This document shows, piece by piece, positions 1 through 9,638 of a DNA stretch of 64,000 nucleotides. Source of the stretch: Stenotrophomonas maltophilia (lineage in GTDB: Bacteria; Pseudomonadota; Gammaproteobacteria; Xanthomonadales; Xanthomonadaceae); the NCBI RefSeq assembly GCF_039555535.1, contig NZ_CP154630.1:1501001-1565000 (forward strand), given 5' to 3'. A program made the translations under genes and the position numbers. The notes under the pieces were generated by a model that did not search any database, had not been told where the DNA came from, and saw only the letters and a list, made by a program, of their open reading frames with translations. The first letter of the stretch is position 1. Each line of letters starts with the position of its first letter.

Positions 1-659
1 GCGGCGTGCTTCTGCTGGCACTGGGCCTGGCCGCGTGCCAGCCGCCGGAACCACCAGTGCTTGCGCCAGCTGCCAAGGCCACCGCGCAGCCCGCACAGCG
101 GCCGGCCGCCAATGATGACCTGGATCCGATGGCGCGTACGCCCATTGTCGATGCCCCCTCCGAAGAAGGGACCAGCGGCGATGACGCGCCCGCGGTGGTT
201 TCGGTGGCGCTGGATCATGCCGGTGACGTGCTGGTTGGCCAGCACATGAGTGACCTGAAGGCACAGGGTCCCTGGAAGGCGCAGGGTGCGAGGGAATTCT
301 TCGAAGGCGACTGCGAGTACTACGACGGCAAGGGGCTGCCGCCGGGCGTGTCGATGATGACCGACGACGACCGCGTGGTCCGTTTTGATCTGAAGCCGGG
401 TGATGAGGCGGAACTGCCGGTTGAACAGCCGGGGCCGTTCGGACTGCGCATCGGCATGACCCGTGCCCAGGCCATGGCCCAGTTCCCGAAACCGCCGGTG
501 TCCAGCCCGCATGCCTACGACGGTGACCAGGGCGAGTACCTCACCTGGCAGGACCCGGGTTCGGACCTGGGCATCCGCCTGGAACTGTTTGAAGGGAAGG
601 TTACCCGGATGTACTGGGGGACCAGCGATGCGATTGAACTGATTGAAGGATGTGCCTGA
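1..659 (+). CDS. Lipoprotein of unknown function (5' end outside window)
   Basis: The first readable residues form the hydrophobic core of a signal peptide ending in a lipobox (LGLAAC, Cys encoded about 36-38). The product is therefore probably an envelope lipoprotein. A GTG at 6 opens the visible frame, but no charged N-terminal region precedes the core, so the true start most likely lies upstream of base 1. After the lipobox comes a Pro/Ala-rich linker of about 50 residues, then a globular C-terminal half (from about residue 90) with two Cys. I recognise no family. Its stop at 657-659 is one base before the trpA ATG, so it may be cotranscribed with trpA. Confidence 0.7.
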   Translation, partial: GVLLLALGLAACQPPEPPVLAPAAKATAQPAQRPAANDDLDPMARTPIVDAPSEEGTSGDDAPAVVSVALDHAGDVLVGQHMSDLKAQGPWKAQGAREFFEGDCEYYDGKGLPPGVSMMTDDDRVVRFDLKPGDEAELPVEQPGPFGLRIGMTRAQAMAQFPKPPVSSPHAYDGDQGEYLTWQDPGSDLGIRLELFEGKVTRMYWGTSDAIELIEGCA

Positions 660-660
660 G

Positions 661-1470
661 ATGCCTGTATCCCGACTCGATGCCTGTTTCCAGCGACTGC
701 GCGAGCAGCAGCGCAAGGCGCTGATTCCCTTCATCACTGCCGGTGATCCTTCGCTGGAGGGCACCGTGCCGGTGATGCACGCGCTGGTCGATGCCGGTGC
801 CGACGTGATTGAACTGGGCGTGCCGTTCTCCGACCCGATGGCCGACGGCCCGACCATCCAGCGCAGCTCCGAGCGTGCGCTGGCACGCGGGGCGGGCAGC
901 CGCTACGTGCTGCAGGCCGTGGCGCAGTTCCGCGAGCGTGACGCGCAGACGCCGGTGGTGCTGATGGGCTACCTGAACCCGGTGGAGATCCACGGCTACG
1001 CGGCCTTCGCCAAGGCGGCCGTGGAGGCCGGTGTGGATGGTGTGCTGCTGGTCGACCTGCCACCGGAAGAAGCCGGTGAAGCGCAGCAGGCCTTTGATGC
1101 AGCGGGCCTGGCACTGGTGCTGCTGGCCTCGCCGACCACCAGCGAAGCGCGGGCCGACAAGCTGTTGGCACTGGCCCGTGGCTACCTCTACTACGTCAGC
1201 TTTGCCGGTGTCACCGGCGCGTCCGAGCGGCTGGACAGTGATGCTGCCAGCGCCCGCCTGCAGGCCCTGCGTGCGCGCGCGTCGGTGCCGGTGGTGGCTG
1301 GCTTCGGCATCAAGGATGCAGCCAGTGCGGCGGCGATGGCGCGCCAGGCCGATGGCGTGGTGGTCGGCAGCGCTCTGGTGGCGGTGCTGGCCGAAGCGGA
1401 TTCGGCCGAAGACGCAGCCCTGCGCGCTCGGACCTTCCTGGCCCCGTTGCGCCAGGCGCTGGACGCGTAA
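661..1470 (+). CDS. trpA: Tryptophan synthase alpha subunit
   Basis: TrpA cleaves indole-3-glycerol phosphate to indole and glyceraldehyde 3-phosphate in the last step of tryptophan synthesis. The indole is channelled to TrpB. The 269-residue product has the family's usual length and landmarks: PFITAGDPS near the N-terminus, the catalytic-Glu segment ELGVPFSDPMADGP, the second catalytic Asp in VDGVLLVDLPPEE, and the phosphate-binding end AGFGIKD...VVVGSALV. An in-frame TTG at 643 would add six residues that overlap the previous gene; the ATG at 661 is the better start. trpB is not visible in the window upstream. A GTAG palindrome separates trpA from accD. Confidence 0.97.
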   Translation: MPVSRLDACFQRLREQQRKALIPFITAGDPSLEGTVPVMHALVDAGADVIELGVPFSDPMADGPTIQRSSERALARGAGSRYVLQAVAQFRERDAQTPVVLMGYLNPVEIHGYAAFAKAAVEAGVDGVLLVDLPPEEAGEAQQAFDAAGLALVLLASPTTSEARADKLLALARGYLYYVSFAGVTGASERLDSDAASARLQALRARASVPVVAGFGIKDAASAAAMARQADGVVVGSALVAVLAEADSAEDAALRARTFLAPLRQALDA

Positions 1471-1471
1471 T

Positions 1472-1538
1472 GGTAGCGCCGGGCCATGCCCGGCGGTGCG
1501 GCAGGCGGGACATCCGCCGGGCATGGCCCGGTGCTACC
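1472..1538. repeat. Paired GTAG (SMAG/REP-like) palindromes
   Basis: A palindrome with a GTAG head (1473) is followed by an inverted copy ending in CTAC (1537). The arms share the core GCCGGGCCATGCCCGGC. This head-to-head layout is typical of the dimeric REP elements known in S. maltophilia. Transcribed, it would fold into a long hairpin between trpA and accD. Confidence 0.85.
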
Positions 1539-1677
1539 CAGCACCTAAACGTACGTCCCAGCATGGTTTTTTCCAGCACCCCCATGCCCGGCAAGGGGGT
1601 GCACGGGCAGGGAAAGCGGAGCTAGACTGTCCGCCTTTGCGGCCCCCGGGCCGCCCTGAACGGAAGTGTCCTCCCGC

Positions 1678-2552
<875 letters not shown>

Positions 2553-2553
<1 letters not shown>

Positions 2554-3914
2554 TGGGAGGCCGCAAGTACTTCGGTACTGACGGCATCCGCGGACGGGTC
2601 GGCCAGGGCGTGATCTCGGCGGACTTCGTGCTGCGGCTGGGCAATGCCCTGGGCCGTGTCCTGGTGGCCCAGCGCGGCCAGGACGGGCGCCGACCGATCG
2701 TGGTGATCGGCAAGGACACCCGCATTTCCGGCTACATGTTCGAGGCGGCGCTGGAGGCCGGCCTGGTCGCTGCCGGTGCCGATGTGCAGCTGCTGGGACC
2801 GATGCCGACGCCGGCAGTGGCGTTCCTGACCCGCACGCTGGGCGTGGACGCCGGCATCGTCATCAGTGCCTCGCACAATCCGCATTACGACAACGGCATC
2901 AAGTTCTTCTCCGCCCAGGGCGAGAAGCTCGACGATGCCACCGAACTGGCCCTGGAAGCGGCACTGGACGTTCCGTTCACCACCGTTGAGTCGGAAAAAC
3001 TGGGCAAGGCATCGCGCGCGCGCGAGGCGGTCGGCCGCTACATCGAGTTCTGCAAGGCCAGCGTGCCGCGCACATTCGACCTGCGTGGCCTGCGCCTGGT
3101 GCTGGATTGCGCGCACGGTGCCACCTACCAGATCGCGCCGCTGCTGTTCCGCGAACTGGGTGCCGAGGTGATCGGCATCGGTGCCGAGCCCAATGGCGTG
3201 AACATCAACGCCGGCGTCGGTTCCACCCATATCGACAACCTGGCGGCCAAGGTCCGCGAGACGCGTGCCGATCTCGGCATCGCGTTCGACGGTGATGGTG
3301 ATCGCGTGCTGATGGCTGACGACCAGGGCAACCCGGTGGACGGCGATGACCTGCTGTACATCCTGGCCCGTGCGTGGAAGGCCGAAGGCCGCCTGCGCGG
3401 CCCGGTGGTCGGTACGCTGATGAGCAATTACGGCGTGGAGAAGGCGTTCGCCGACCTGCAGATACCGTTCGTGCGCAGCAACGTTGGTGATCGTTACGTG
3501 CACCAGGCGCTGGTGGAAGGTGGTGGGGTGCTTGGTGGCGAAGCCTCCGGCCACCTGCTGTGCCTGGACCGGGCCACCACGGGGGATGGCATCGTGAGCG
3601 CGCTGCAGTTGCTGGTGGCACTGCGCAACAGCGGCCAGACCCTGCGCCAGGCGCTGAAGGGACTGGAGCGGGTACCACAGAAGACGGTCAACGTGCGGTT
3701 GGGCAATGTCTCGGCCAAGGCCACGGTGCAGGCCGACAGCGTGCAGGCCGCGCTGGCGGCCGCGCAGCAGTCGGTGGCCGGTCGCGGTCGCGCGTTCCTG
3801 CGCCCGTCCGGTACCGAGCCGGTGGTGCGGGTTACCGTGGAGGCCGATGACGCCACGCTGATGCAGGAAACGCTGGATCGGCTGTCTGCAGCGGTGCGCG
3901 AAGCCGCTGCCTGA
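2553..3914 (+). CDS. glmM: Phosphoglucosamine mutase
   Basis: GlmM interconverts glucosamine 6-phosphate and glucosamine 1-phosphate on the way to UDP-GlcNAc for peptidoglycan and LPS. The 453-residue length is normal. Visible are the N-terminal signature [10 protein letters not shown], the phosphoserine active site [13 protein letters not shown] (about residues 100-112), the Mg-binding DGDGDR loop, and the sugar/phosphate loops GGEASGH and [11 protein letters not shown]. The start overlaps the accD stop by one base. A strong hairpin terminator follows 27 bases after the stop. Confidence 0.97.
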
Positions 3915-3940
3915 GGCAGCTGTGCATTGGCCCAAACAAG

Positions 3941-3968
3941 AACGCCCCGTAAAGTCGGGGCGTTTTTC
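3941..3968 (+). terminator. Intrinsic terminator after glmM, possibly bidirectional
   Basis: ACGCCCCG and CGGGGCGT form an 8-bp stem (3942-3963) with a six-base loop, followed by TTTT. It lies between two convergent genes, and the opposite strand also has a moderately T-rich tail, so it may serve both. Confidence 0.85.
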
Positions 3969-3994
3969 GTTCAGGCGGCAGGGCTGCGCGAGGC

Positions 3995-4852
3995 TCACGG
4001 CCCCGGCACCATCTTCTTCTGCCGCGCCTTGAAGCCATTGAACAGCGGCGCGATCAGGGGGCTGTAGCTCTGGGCGATGCGCTTGCGCAACCAGCTCGCA
4101 GGGCGGTTGCGGATCGCGAAGCGGTAGATGCGTTCCGGATCGCCGCCCACAACGTTGCGGCCGAACGGGTGGGTGGTGTGCAGGTAGCGGAAGCCGTGCT
4201 CGCGTGCCACCTCGATGTGGTCCTGGTCGAAATCGCCATAAGGCCAGCACAACGTATCGGACACCTCGCCGAGCTTGTCCCGCAGGACTTCGCGCGAGAC
4301 TGCCAGATCGTGGCTCAGGCCCGCACGGCGCTGTGCGCGGTCCAGGTCATCGCGGCGCAGCCAGCGGGTGTGGGTATGGGTGTGGCAATGCACTTCGAAG
4401 GTGCCGGCGGCGATGGCCGCGCGCGCTTCGCTCCAGCGCATCATCACGTCGTCGCTGCGGTTATGCTCGTAGATCGCCGCTTCGCAGCCGCGGTGGTCCG
4501 GCGTGGCAGGCAGCACTGCCCCAGCAAGCCCCGCATGGGGCCGCTCCGAGCCTTCGCCCATCCAGCCGGTGACCACGAACACCACTGCGTGCATGCCGTA
4601 CTTCTGCAGGATCGGGTGCGCATATACCCAGTTGTCCAGGTAGCCATCGTCGAAGGTGATCACGATCGACTTGCGCGGCACCGGCTTGCCGGCCAGGAAG
4701 CCGGCGTACTGGTCCAGTGTCAGCGAAGTCCAGCCGTTGCCGGCCAACCAGGCGATCTGGCTTTCGAAATTCTCCGGTGACACGGTGATCATGCCCGGCG
4801 ACGGACTGACGTGGTGGTGCATGAGCACCGGTACGGTTCGGGCATCAGCCAT
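3995..4852 (-). CDS. Polysaccharide deacetylase family protein (NodB fold)
   Basis: This is a probable metal-dependent carbohydrate N- or O-deacetylase. The 285-residue product has the NodB motif 1 (ITFDDGYLDN, about residues 64-73) and the His-rich motif 2 (VHCHTHTH, about residue 155), together giving the Asp-His-His metal site. No signal peptide is visible, so it may act in the cytoplasm on lipid-linked or nucleotide sugars. It overlaps the upstream glycosyltransferase gene by 8 bp. It is the last gene of a three-gene minus-strand cluster that looks devoted to cell-surface glycans. The substrate cannot be told from sequence. Confidence 0.85.
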   Translation of the reverse strand: MADARTVPVLMHHHVSPSPGMITVSPENFESQIAWLAGNGWTSLTLDQYAGFLAGKPVPRKSIVITFDDGYLDNWVYAHPILQKYGMHAVVFVVTGWMGEGSERPHAGLAGAVLPATPDHRGCEAAIYEHNRSDDVMMRWSEARAAIAAGTFEVHCHTHTHTRWLRRDDLDRAQRRAGLSHDLAVSREVLRDKLGEVSDTLCWPYGDFDQDHIEVAREHGFRYLHTTHPFGRNVVGGDPERIYRFAIRNRPASWLRKRIAQSYSPLIAPLFNGFKARQKKMVPGP

Positions 4853-5990
4853 GTCCCAGCTCCCTCAGCCACTGGCGGTAGTAGTGTTCGGTGGTCTCAC
4901 CGTGGCCATCGGGGGTGAACCGGTGCGCGCCGTGCATCCAGTCCCACCCGGCGCGGCCCATCTGCCGCCGCCGTTCCGGATCTTCCACCAGCAGGCGCAG
5001 TGCGCCTGTCAGGGCTGCATTGTCGCCCAATCGGGTGAGGATGGCATTGCTGCCATCGACCACCATCTCCGGCACGCCACCCACGCGCGTGGCCACGATC
5101 GGCACCCCGACATAGGCGGCCTCCAGGAACACGGTGCCGGCCGCTTCCTTGTGCGAAGCCAGCGCGAAGATGTCGAAGCCGGCCATCAGCCGGCACGCGC
5201 CGTCACGATAGCCGAGCAGGTGGACCTGCTGCTGCAGCCCGTGCTCGTCGCGCAGCGCCTGCAGCCGATCCATGACCGGCTGGCCATCGCCGATCACTAC
5301 CAGATGCAGGTTCGGATGCGTCCTGCACAGCGGCACCATCGCCTGCAGGAGGTCGGCATGACCCTTGGGTTCGCGCAGCACCGCCACGCAGCCGACCACG
5401 ATGTCCTGTTCGCCGAAGCCGAGCTCGGCGCGCACTTCCGCGCGCACCTCCTGCAGGCATTGCCAGGGATCGGCCTTGCGGATCTCGCTCCAGCGCGGCG
5501 GGACTGCCATTGGCGGCACGATGCCGATGTGCTCGGCCGCAATGCCGCGCTCGGCCAGCAGCTGCTTGACGAAGCTGCTGACGGTCAGCACCCGGTGCGG
5601 CAGGCCGGTATAGGTCAGCAGCGAGTTGACCGGGCTCATCAGGTGGCGCGAGCGTACTACCAGCGGCGTGCCGCCCAGGCGTGCGCCGGCGGCGGCGATC
5701 AACGTGTCACGGCGGCTGGTGGTGTTGACCACATCGTAGCGCTCGCGCCGCACCAGGCGCGAGACTGACCAGATGCCGCGCAGCAGGCGCAGCAGGCCGC
5801 CCATGCGCAGGGTGTGCACGGTGAAACCGTCGTCGCGGGCCAGCTTGGCCAGTCGCGCTTCGGGCTGGCACAGCAGCGCCACCTCATGGCCACGCGCGCG
5901 CATCACCTGCATGTGGCGAAAGATGTAGATCTCCTGTCCGCCCATTCCCTTGGCGGCTTCGGTGTGCAGGATGCGCAGCGGACGGTTCAT
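4845..5990 (-). CDS. Glycosyltransferase, GT4 family
   Basis: The 381-residue product has the two-lobed GT-B layout. The N-terminal acceptor domain has a Gly-rich loop (AKGMGGQEIY), and the C-terminal nucleotide-sugar domain has an E-x7-E element (KEAAGTVFLEAA, about residues 297-308), typical of retaining GT4 enzymes. The upstream frame is open to 6044, but the ATG at 5990 gives the normal N-terminus (MNRPLRILHTE). It sits 20 bp after the DUF3413 gene and overlaps the deacetylase gene. That context fits LPS or another surface glycan, with acceptor and sugar unknown. Confidence 0.88.
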   Translation of the reverse strand: MNRPLRILHTEAAKGMGGQEIYIFRHMQVMRARGHEVALLCQPEARLAKLARDDGFTVHTLRMGGLLRLLRGIWSVSRLVRRERYDVVNTTSRRDTLIAAAGARLGGTPLVVRSRHLMSPVNSLLTYTGLPHRVLTVSSFVKQLLAERGIAAEHIGIVPPMAVPPRWSEIRKADPWQCLQEVRAEVRAELGFGEQDIVVGCVAVLREPKGHADLLQAMVPLCRTHPNLHLVVIGDGQPVMDRLQALRDEHGLQQQVHLLGYRDGACRLMAGFDIFALASHKEAAGTVFLEAAYVGVPIVATRVGGVPEMVVDGSNAILTRLGDNAALTGALRLLVEDPERRRQMGRAGWDWMHGAHRFTPDGHGETTEHYYRQWLRELGHG

Positions 5991-6010
5991 GCGGGATCGA
6001 TCCTTGAAGG

Positions 6011-7888
6011 TCAGCGGTTGCGGAAGCGGGTCAACGCTTCCCATGCAGTGCGTACGGCAGCCGCATCAGGGGCCTGCTGGGGCAGCGGGAGGTAGTGCCG
6101 GTCCAGGGCTGTGGCGTTGCCGAACTTGTCGAACACGTAGATCGCCTCGCCATGGCGTATCGCGCGCTGCGACCAGCTTTCGACCACCAGGGCACGCGGG
6201 CCCTGCGGTTCGGCCAGCAGATCCTGGCCGGTGCTGAAGTCGCCCAGTGCGTTCTCGCAGCCCAGGGCATGGCGCATCAGGGTCGGTACCCAGTCCTCAT
6301 GCGAACTGATGCGTGCTTCGCGGCCGCTGCCCTGGCCGGGCCAGTGCAGCACGAACGGGACCTGCAGCTGGTAGTCGGAGAAGTTGCCGTTGTGGCCCCA
6401 ATAGTTCAGCTTGAGGTCGTTGAACTCTTCGGCATGGTCGCCGGTGACCAGCACGATGGTGTCCTCGGCCAGGCCCTGTGCGCGCAGGTCGTCCAGCAGC
6501 GAGCCGATCAGGCTGTCTGCGTAGTGCACCGCGGTGCGGTAGCGGTTGAGTTCCGGCGTAGGGTCATGCTCCGGGCCGAATTTGAGGAAGTCGATGTCCG
6601 CGGCCATCGGCGTCGCCACTGGCGGGTAACCGTCGGGCATGTGGTAGGGCGCGTGGGTGGAGTCGAGGAACACGAAGCCGAACCACGGGCGCTGCGCCGC
6701 CTGGCTGGCGCGGATGTCCTGCTGCAGTGCACTGATGATCGCGCGGTCGCGGCCGTCGGACTTCAGTGCCGATGGCCCCTGGTGCAGCTGGTCGCGCACA
6801 TCGGCGAATGCCGTGCGATCGAATTCCGGGCTGTACAACGGCGCACTGCCGTACAGGTGCAGGTCGTAGCCCTGCTGGCCCAGCACCTGGAACAGCTGCG
6901 AGCCGCGCTGCTCGTCGAGCATGCTTGGCCAGTAACCACCGGGCAGGCCGTACAGCAGCCCGAACAGGCCGTAGCGGGTGGCATTGCCGGTGCTGAAGTG
7001 GTGGTCGAACACGCGCGCGTCCTGCGCCAGCGCCGACGTGTTGGGCATCAGCTGCGGTGTCAGCACGTCCTGGCGCAGCGATTCCAGCACCACCATCAGC
7101 ACATTGGGACGATGCGGGTTCTGGCAGCGCAGCGGGTGCAGTGGGTACTGCAGCTGCGCATGCCGCGGGTCGGGCAGGCCGGCCTGCTGCTGGCTGACCA
7201 CGCCCAGGCGCCGCATGAAGCTCTTGGCGGTGATCGGTTGCGCCCACGGCAGGTAGTTCCACTGCCCGATCACATCGCGCTCGCCGCGGGCGTCGTAGTA
7301 GGCGGTGGCGACCTGGCCGCCAGCCATCAGAAGCGCGACCGCTGCCCACGTCTGCAGCACCCGTCGCCGGCGCGGCGCTGCCGGCAGCAGCTTCCAGCAC
7401 GCCCAGGCCAGCAGGCCTTCGGCGGCAAAGACCGCGGCGACCAGCAGCGCGACCTGCAGCCAGGTCTTCCAGGACAGGGCGACCTGGTCCTGCAGGGCGC
7501 CGCCGAACACCATATTGACGACCATGGCGTTGAGGTGGAAGCGGTACAGGGTGAACACCTTGGCGTCGACCAGCAGCAGGCACAGCCACAGGCCCTGCAG
7601 GAGAACGGCGCTGATGCTCAGCGTACGGGCAGTGCGTGGCCACAGCCCCAGCAGCAACGGCAGCAGGCCGGCCAGCGTGCCGAACGCGAGCAGGTGGCCG
7701 GGCAGGGCGATCGCGAGGTAGGCCAGGCCCGCGCTGCCGCCTGGATTGTCCCGCAGCGGCACGTTGCCCAGTGTGATCGCCGCAGCCAGGGCCGCATTGC
7801 CGGCGACGAACAGCGACCACCAGGCCAGCCGGCGCCAACGCCGGGTGGAACCTTCAAGGGCGGGTGCGGCAGGGGCGGCTGCGGACAT
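6011..7888 (-). CDS. DUF3413 membrane protein with sulfatase-like domain (PbgA/YejM/LapC-like)
   Basis: The 625-residue product has about five hydrophobic helices in its first 190 residues, including the DUF3413 hallmark DAKVFTLYRFHLN. A periplasmic alkaline-phosphatase/sulfatase-fold domain follows (NVLMVVLESLRQD at the metal site, a Thr in the nucleophile region STGNATRYG, and TGDHAEEF near the end). In E. coli the homologous PbgA/YejM/LapC senses LPS and tunes LpxC stability; whether this protein does the same is inference. It is the first gene of a minus-strand cluster with a glycosyltransferase and a deacetylase. A phosphoethanolamine-type transferase activity is an alternative. Confidence 0.85.
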   Translation of the reverse strand: MSAAAPAAPALEGSTRRWRRLAWWSLFVAGNAALAAAITLGNVPLRDNPGGSAGLAYLAIALPGHLLAFGTLAGLLPLLLGLWPRTARTLSISAVLLQGLWLCLLLVDAKVFTLYRFHLNAMVVNMVFGGALQDQVALSWKTWLQVALLVAAVFAAEGLLAWACWKLLPAAPRRRRVLQTWAAVALLMAGGQVATAYYDARGERDVIGQWNYLPWAQPITAKSFMRRLGVVSQQQAGLPDPRHAQLQYPLHPLRCQNPHRPNVLMVVLESLRQDVLTPQLMPNTSALAQDARVFDHHFSTGNATRYGLFGLLYGLPGGYWPSMLDEQRGSQLFQVLGQQGYDLHLYGSAPLYSPEFDRTAFADVRDQLHQGPSALKSDGRDRAIISALQQDIRASQAAQRPWFGFVFLDSTHAPYHMPDGYPPVATPMAADIDFLKFGPEHDPTPELNRYRTAVHYADSLIGSLLDDLRAQGLAEDTIVLVTGDHAEEFNDLKLNYWGHNGNFSDYQLQVPFVLHWPGQGSGREARISSHEDWVPTLMRHALGCENALGDFSTGQDLLAEPQGPRALVVESWSQRAIRHGEAIYVFDKFGNATALDRHYLPLPQQAPDAAAVRTAWEALTRFRNR

Positions 7889-8079
7889 GGCGGGGCGGAT
7901 TCAAGGAGCGGGCAAAGGGTCGGGCCCAACGTGACGGAAGCGTTAATCCGCGCGCGGGTCGCGCATTGTATCGGTTTGTTTCTTCGTATCGAGTGGCGTC
8001 CCCCGGGCGATCTGGCACAATGTTCAGGCGGGCCATGAATACGCGGGCCCCCAGACCCAATGACAAGCCAGGAATCGCT

Positions 8080-9015
8080 GTGAGCCAGATCCCCACCCTC
8101 GACATCACCCGTTTCGACAGCGACCGCGAGGCCTTCGTGGCCGAGCTGGGCGCGGCCTACCGCCAATGGGGATTCGCGGGCATCCGCAACCACGGCATCC
8201 CGCAGGCCGACATCGACGCGGCCTACGATGTCTTCAAGGCCTTCTTCGCCCTGCCGGACGAGGTCAAGCGCAAGTACCACGTGGCTGGCAGCGGCGGCGC
8301 CCGCGGCTACACCCCGTTCGGCGTGGAAACCGCCAAGGGCTCCAAGCACTTCGACCTGAAGGAGTTCTGGCACATCGGTCGCGAGATCGCCGATGACTCC
8401 AAGTACCGTGACGTGATGGCGCCGAACCTGTGGCCGACCGAGGTCGAGGGCTTCCGTGAGCGCGGCTACGGCCTGTACCAGGCGCTGGACAACCTGGGCT
8501 CGCGCGTGCTGTCGGCGCTGGCCCTGCACATTGGCCTGCCGGAGGACTTCTTCGCCGACAAGACCAACTTCGGTAATTCGATCCTGCGCCCGATCCATTA
8601 CCCGCCGATCACCACCGACGACATTCCGAACGTGCGTGCCGGCGCCCATGGCGACATCAACTTCATCACTCTGCTGGTCGGTGCCAGTGCCGCGGGCCTG
8701 GAAGTGCAGTCGCATGATGGTGAGTGGGTGCCGTTCACCTCGGACGCGGACACCATCGTGGTCAACATAGGCGACATGCTGCAGCGCCTGACCAACCATG
8801 TGTACCCGTCGACCATCCACCGCGTGGTCAACCCCCCGGGCGAGCTGGCCCGCCAGCCGCGCTACTCGGTGCCGTTCTTCCTGCACCCGAACCCGGATTT
8901 CCTGATCGACGTGCTGCCGTCCTGCATCACCCCGGAGAACCCGAGCCGGTACCCGGAGCCGATCACCGCCCACGGCTTCCTCGAGGAACGCCTGCGCGAG
9001 ATCAAGCTGAAATAA
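8080..9015 (+). CDS. 2-oxoglutarate/Fe(II)-dependent oxygenase (isopenicillin N synthase-like)
   Basis: This is a soluble non-heme iron oxygenase. The N-terminal DIOX_N part (FAGIRNHGIP) precedes a 2OG-FeII domain with the iron ligands HGD in AHGDINFITLL (about residue 191) and His in STIHRVVNP, plus the 2OG-binding RYSVPFF. GTG at 8080 is preferred because AGGA lies 6 bases upstream, giving 311 residues. ATGs at 8035 and 8020 would add 15 or 20 residues without a good ribosome-binding site. It diverges from the envelope cluster, and a strong terminator follows. The substrate is unknown. Confidence 0.85.
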   Translation: MSQIPTLDITRFDSDREAFVAELGAAYRQWGFAGIRNHGIPQADIDAAYDVFKAFFALPDEVKRKYHVAGSGGARGYTPFGVETAKGSKHFDLKEFWHIGREIADDSKYRDVMAPNLWPTEVEGFRERGYGLYQALDNLGSRVLSALALHIGLPEDFFADKTNFGNSILRPIHYPPITTDDIPNVRAGAHGDINFITLLVGASAAGLEVQSHDGEWVPFTSDADTIVVNIGDMLQRLTNHVYPSTIHRVVNPPGELARQPRYSVPFFLHPNPDFLIDVLPSCITPENPSRYPEPITAHGFLEERLREIKLK

Positions 9016-9020
9016 TGAAG

Positions 9021-9045
9021 AAGCCGCCGAAAGGCGGCTTTTTCA
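9021..9045 (+). terminator. Intrinsic terminator after the oxygenase gene
   Basis: AAGCCGCC - GAAA - GGCGGCTT is a perfect 8-bp stem with a GNRA tetraloop, immediately followed by TTTC. It begins 5 bases after the stop codon. Confidence 0.9.
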
Positions 9046-9051
9046 TTACGG

Positions 9052-9248
9052 GTAGCGCAGGGCCATGCCCGGCGAGCGCAGCGGAGGGTGTTCGGCAGGG
9101 TTGCACCCTGCACCCGCAGAGGCCAAAGCCAAAGCCAAAGCGGCTCTGGATTTCTGCGCCTTCGACAGTTTCCCGGTGACGGTTGGCAAATCGTGATTTC
9201 CGGTAGGTGTCGACCTTGGTCGGCACGGTAGATCCACGCCATGCGTGG
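9052..9248. repeat. Cluster of GTAG-type palindromes
   Basis: Three GTAG-headed units lie in this otherwise gene-free stretch: 9052-9074 (core GGGCCATGCCC), 9203-9226 (GTGTCGACCTTGGTCGGCAC) and 9228-9248 (ATCCACGCCATGCGTGG). A short GCCAAA tandem (about three units) lies at 9122-9140. The remaining bases to about 9360 show nothing gene-like. Confidence 0.75.
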
Positions 9249-9373
9249 TTGAGATCTGTCAGATCGAAGCGGGGTAGGGGGCTGGTCCAACCCGGCAGCC
9301 ACCCGGAATGCCGCTTTTGCTTTTGATCTTCTTTTTCTTTCCGTCGCGGGCGGAACCGCCGGAATGTGTCAGG

Positions 9374-9473
9374 GGCCGGGCGGGTGGGGCTGGCGGGGGT
9401 GTCCGCGGCATGGATGCCGCGGCCAAGCCCCCAGGGACGGGTTTACGGCGTCCCCCGCCAGCCCCGCCCGGCC
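9374..9473 (+). ncRNA. Candidate structured RNA element (three-way junction with two GGA loops)
   Basis: Arms 9374-9399 and 9452-9473 form a 22-bp stem broken only by a 4-base GGGT bulge. Inside are two smaller hairpins: stem CCGCGGC/GCCGCGG with loop ATGGAT (9403-9422), and a short CCC/GGG stem with loop AGGGAC (about 9430-9441). Both loops carry an A-N-G-G-A core, the motif bound by CsrA/RsmA proteins. An open frame crosses the region, but its sequence is low in complexity and it is an unlikely N-terminal extension of TpiA. That it is a functional RNA is inference. Confidence 0.4.
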
Positions 9474-9559
9474 AAGCCCATCAACCCAACCGGGCTCTCC
9501 GCGATCAACCCCACCCAGCCGGCCCGCCACGAGGGGCTGCACCGTTGGCTGAAAATCCA

Positions 9560-9573
9560 TGTAACCGCTTACA
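9560..9573. promoter_or_regulatory. Palindromic operator-like site upstream of tpiA
   Basis: TGTAA-CCGC-TTACA is a 5-bp inverted repeat around a four-base centre, 66 bases before the tpiA start. Its form resembles operators of LacI-family sugar regulators. No regulator gene lies in the window. Confidence 0.4.
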
Positions 9574-9638
9574 CGGAAACGGATTTTTGCCGTAACGGGT
9601 ATCATGACCGGCTGACTTCACACAGGAGCCACCCGCTC

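Noticed and set aside
8011..8030. TGGCAC-containing sequence resembling a sigma-54 promoter
   Set aside because: The downstream GC element is not TTGC at the required spacing.
9366..9638. In-frame N-terminal extension of tpiA
   Set aside because: It crosses a structured repeat-like element and is Pro/Gly/Arg-rich. The conserved TpiA start with a ribosome-binding site is at 9639.
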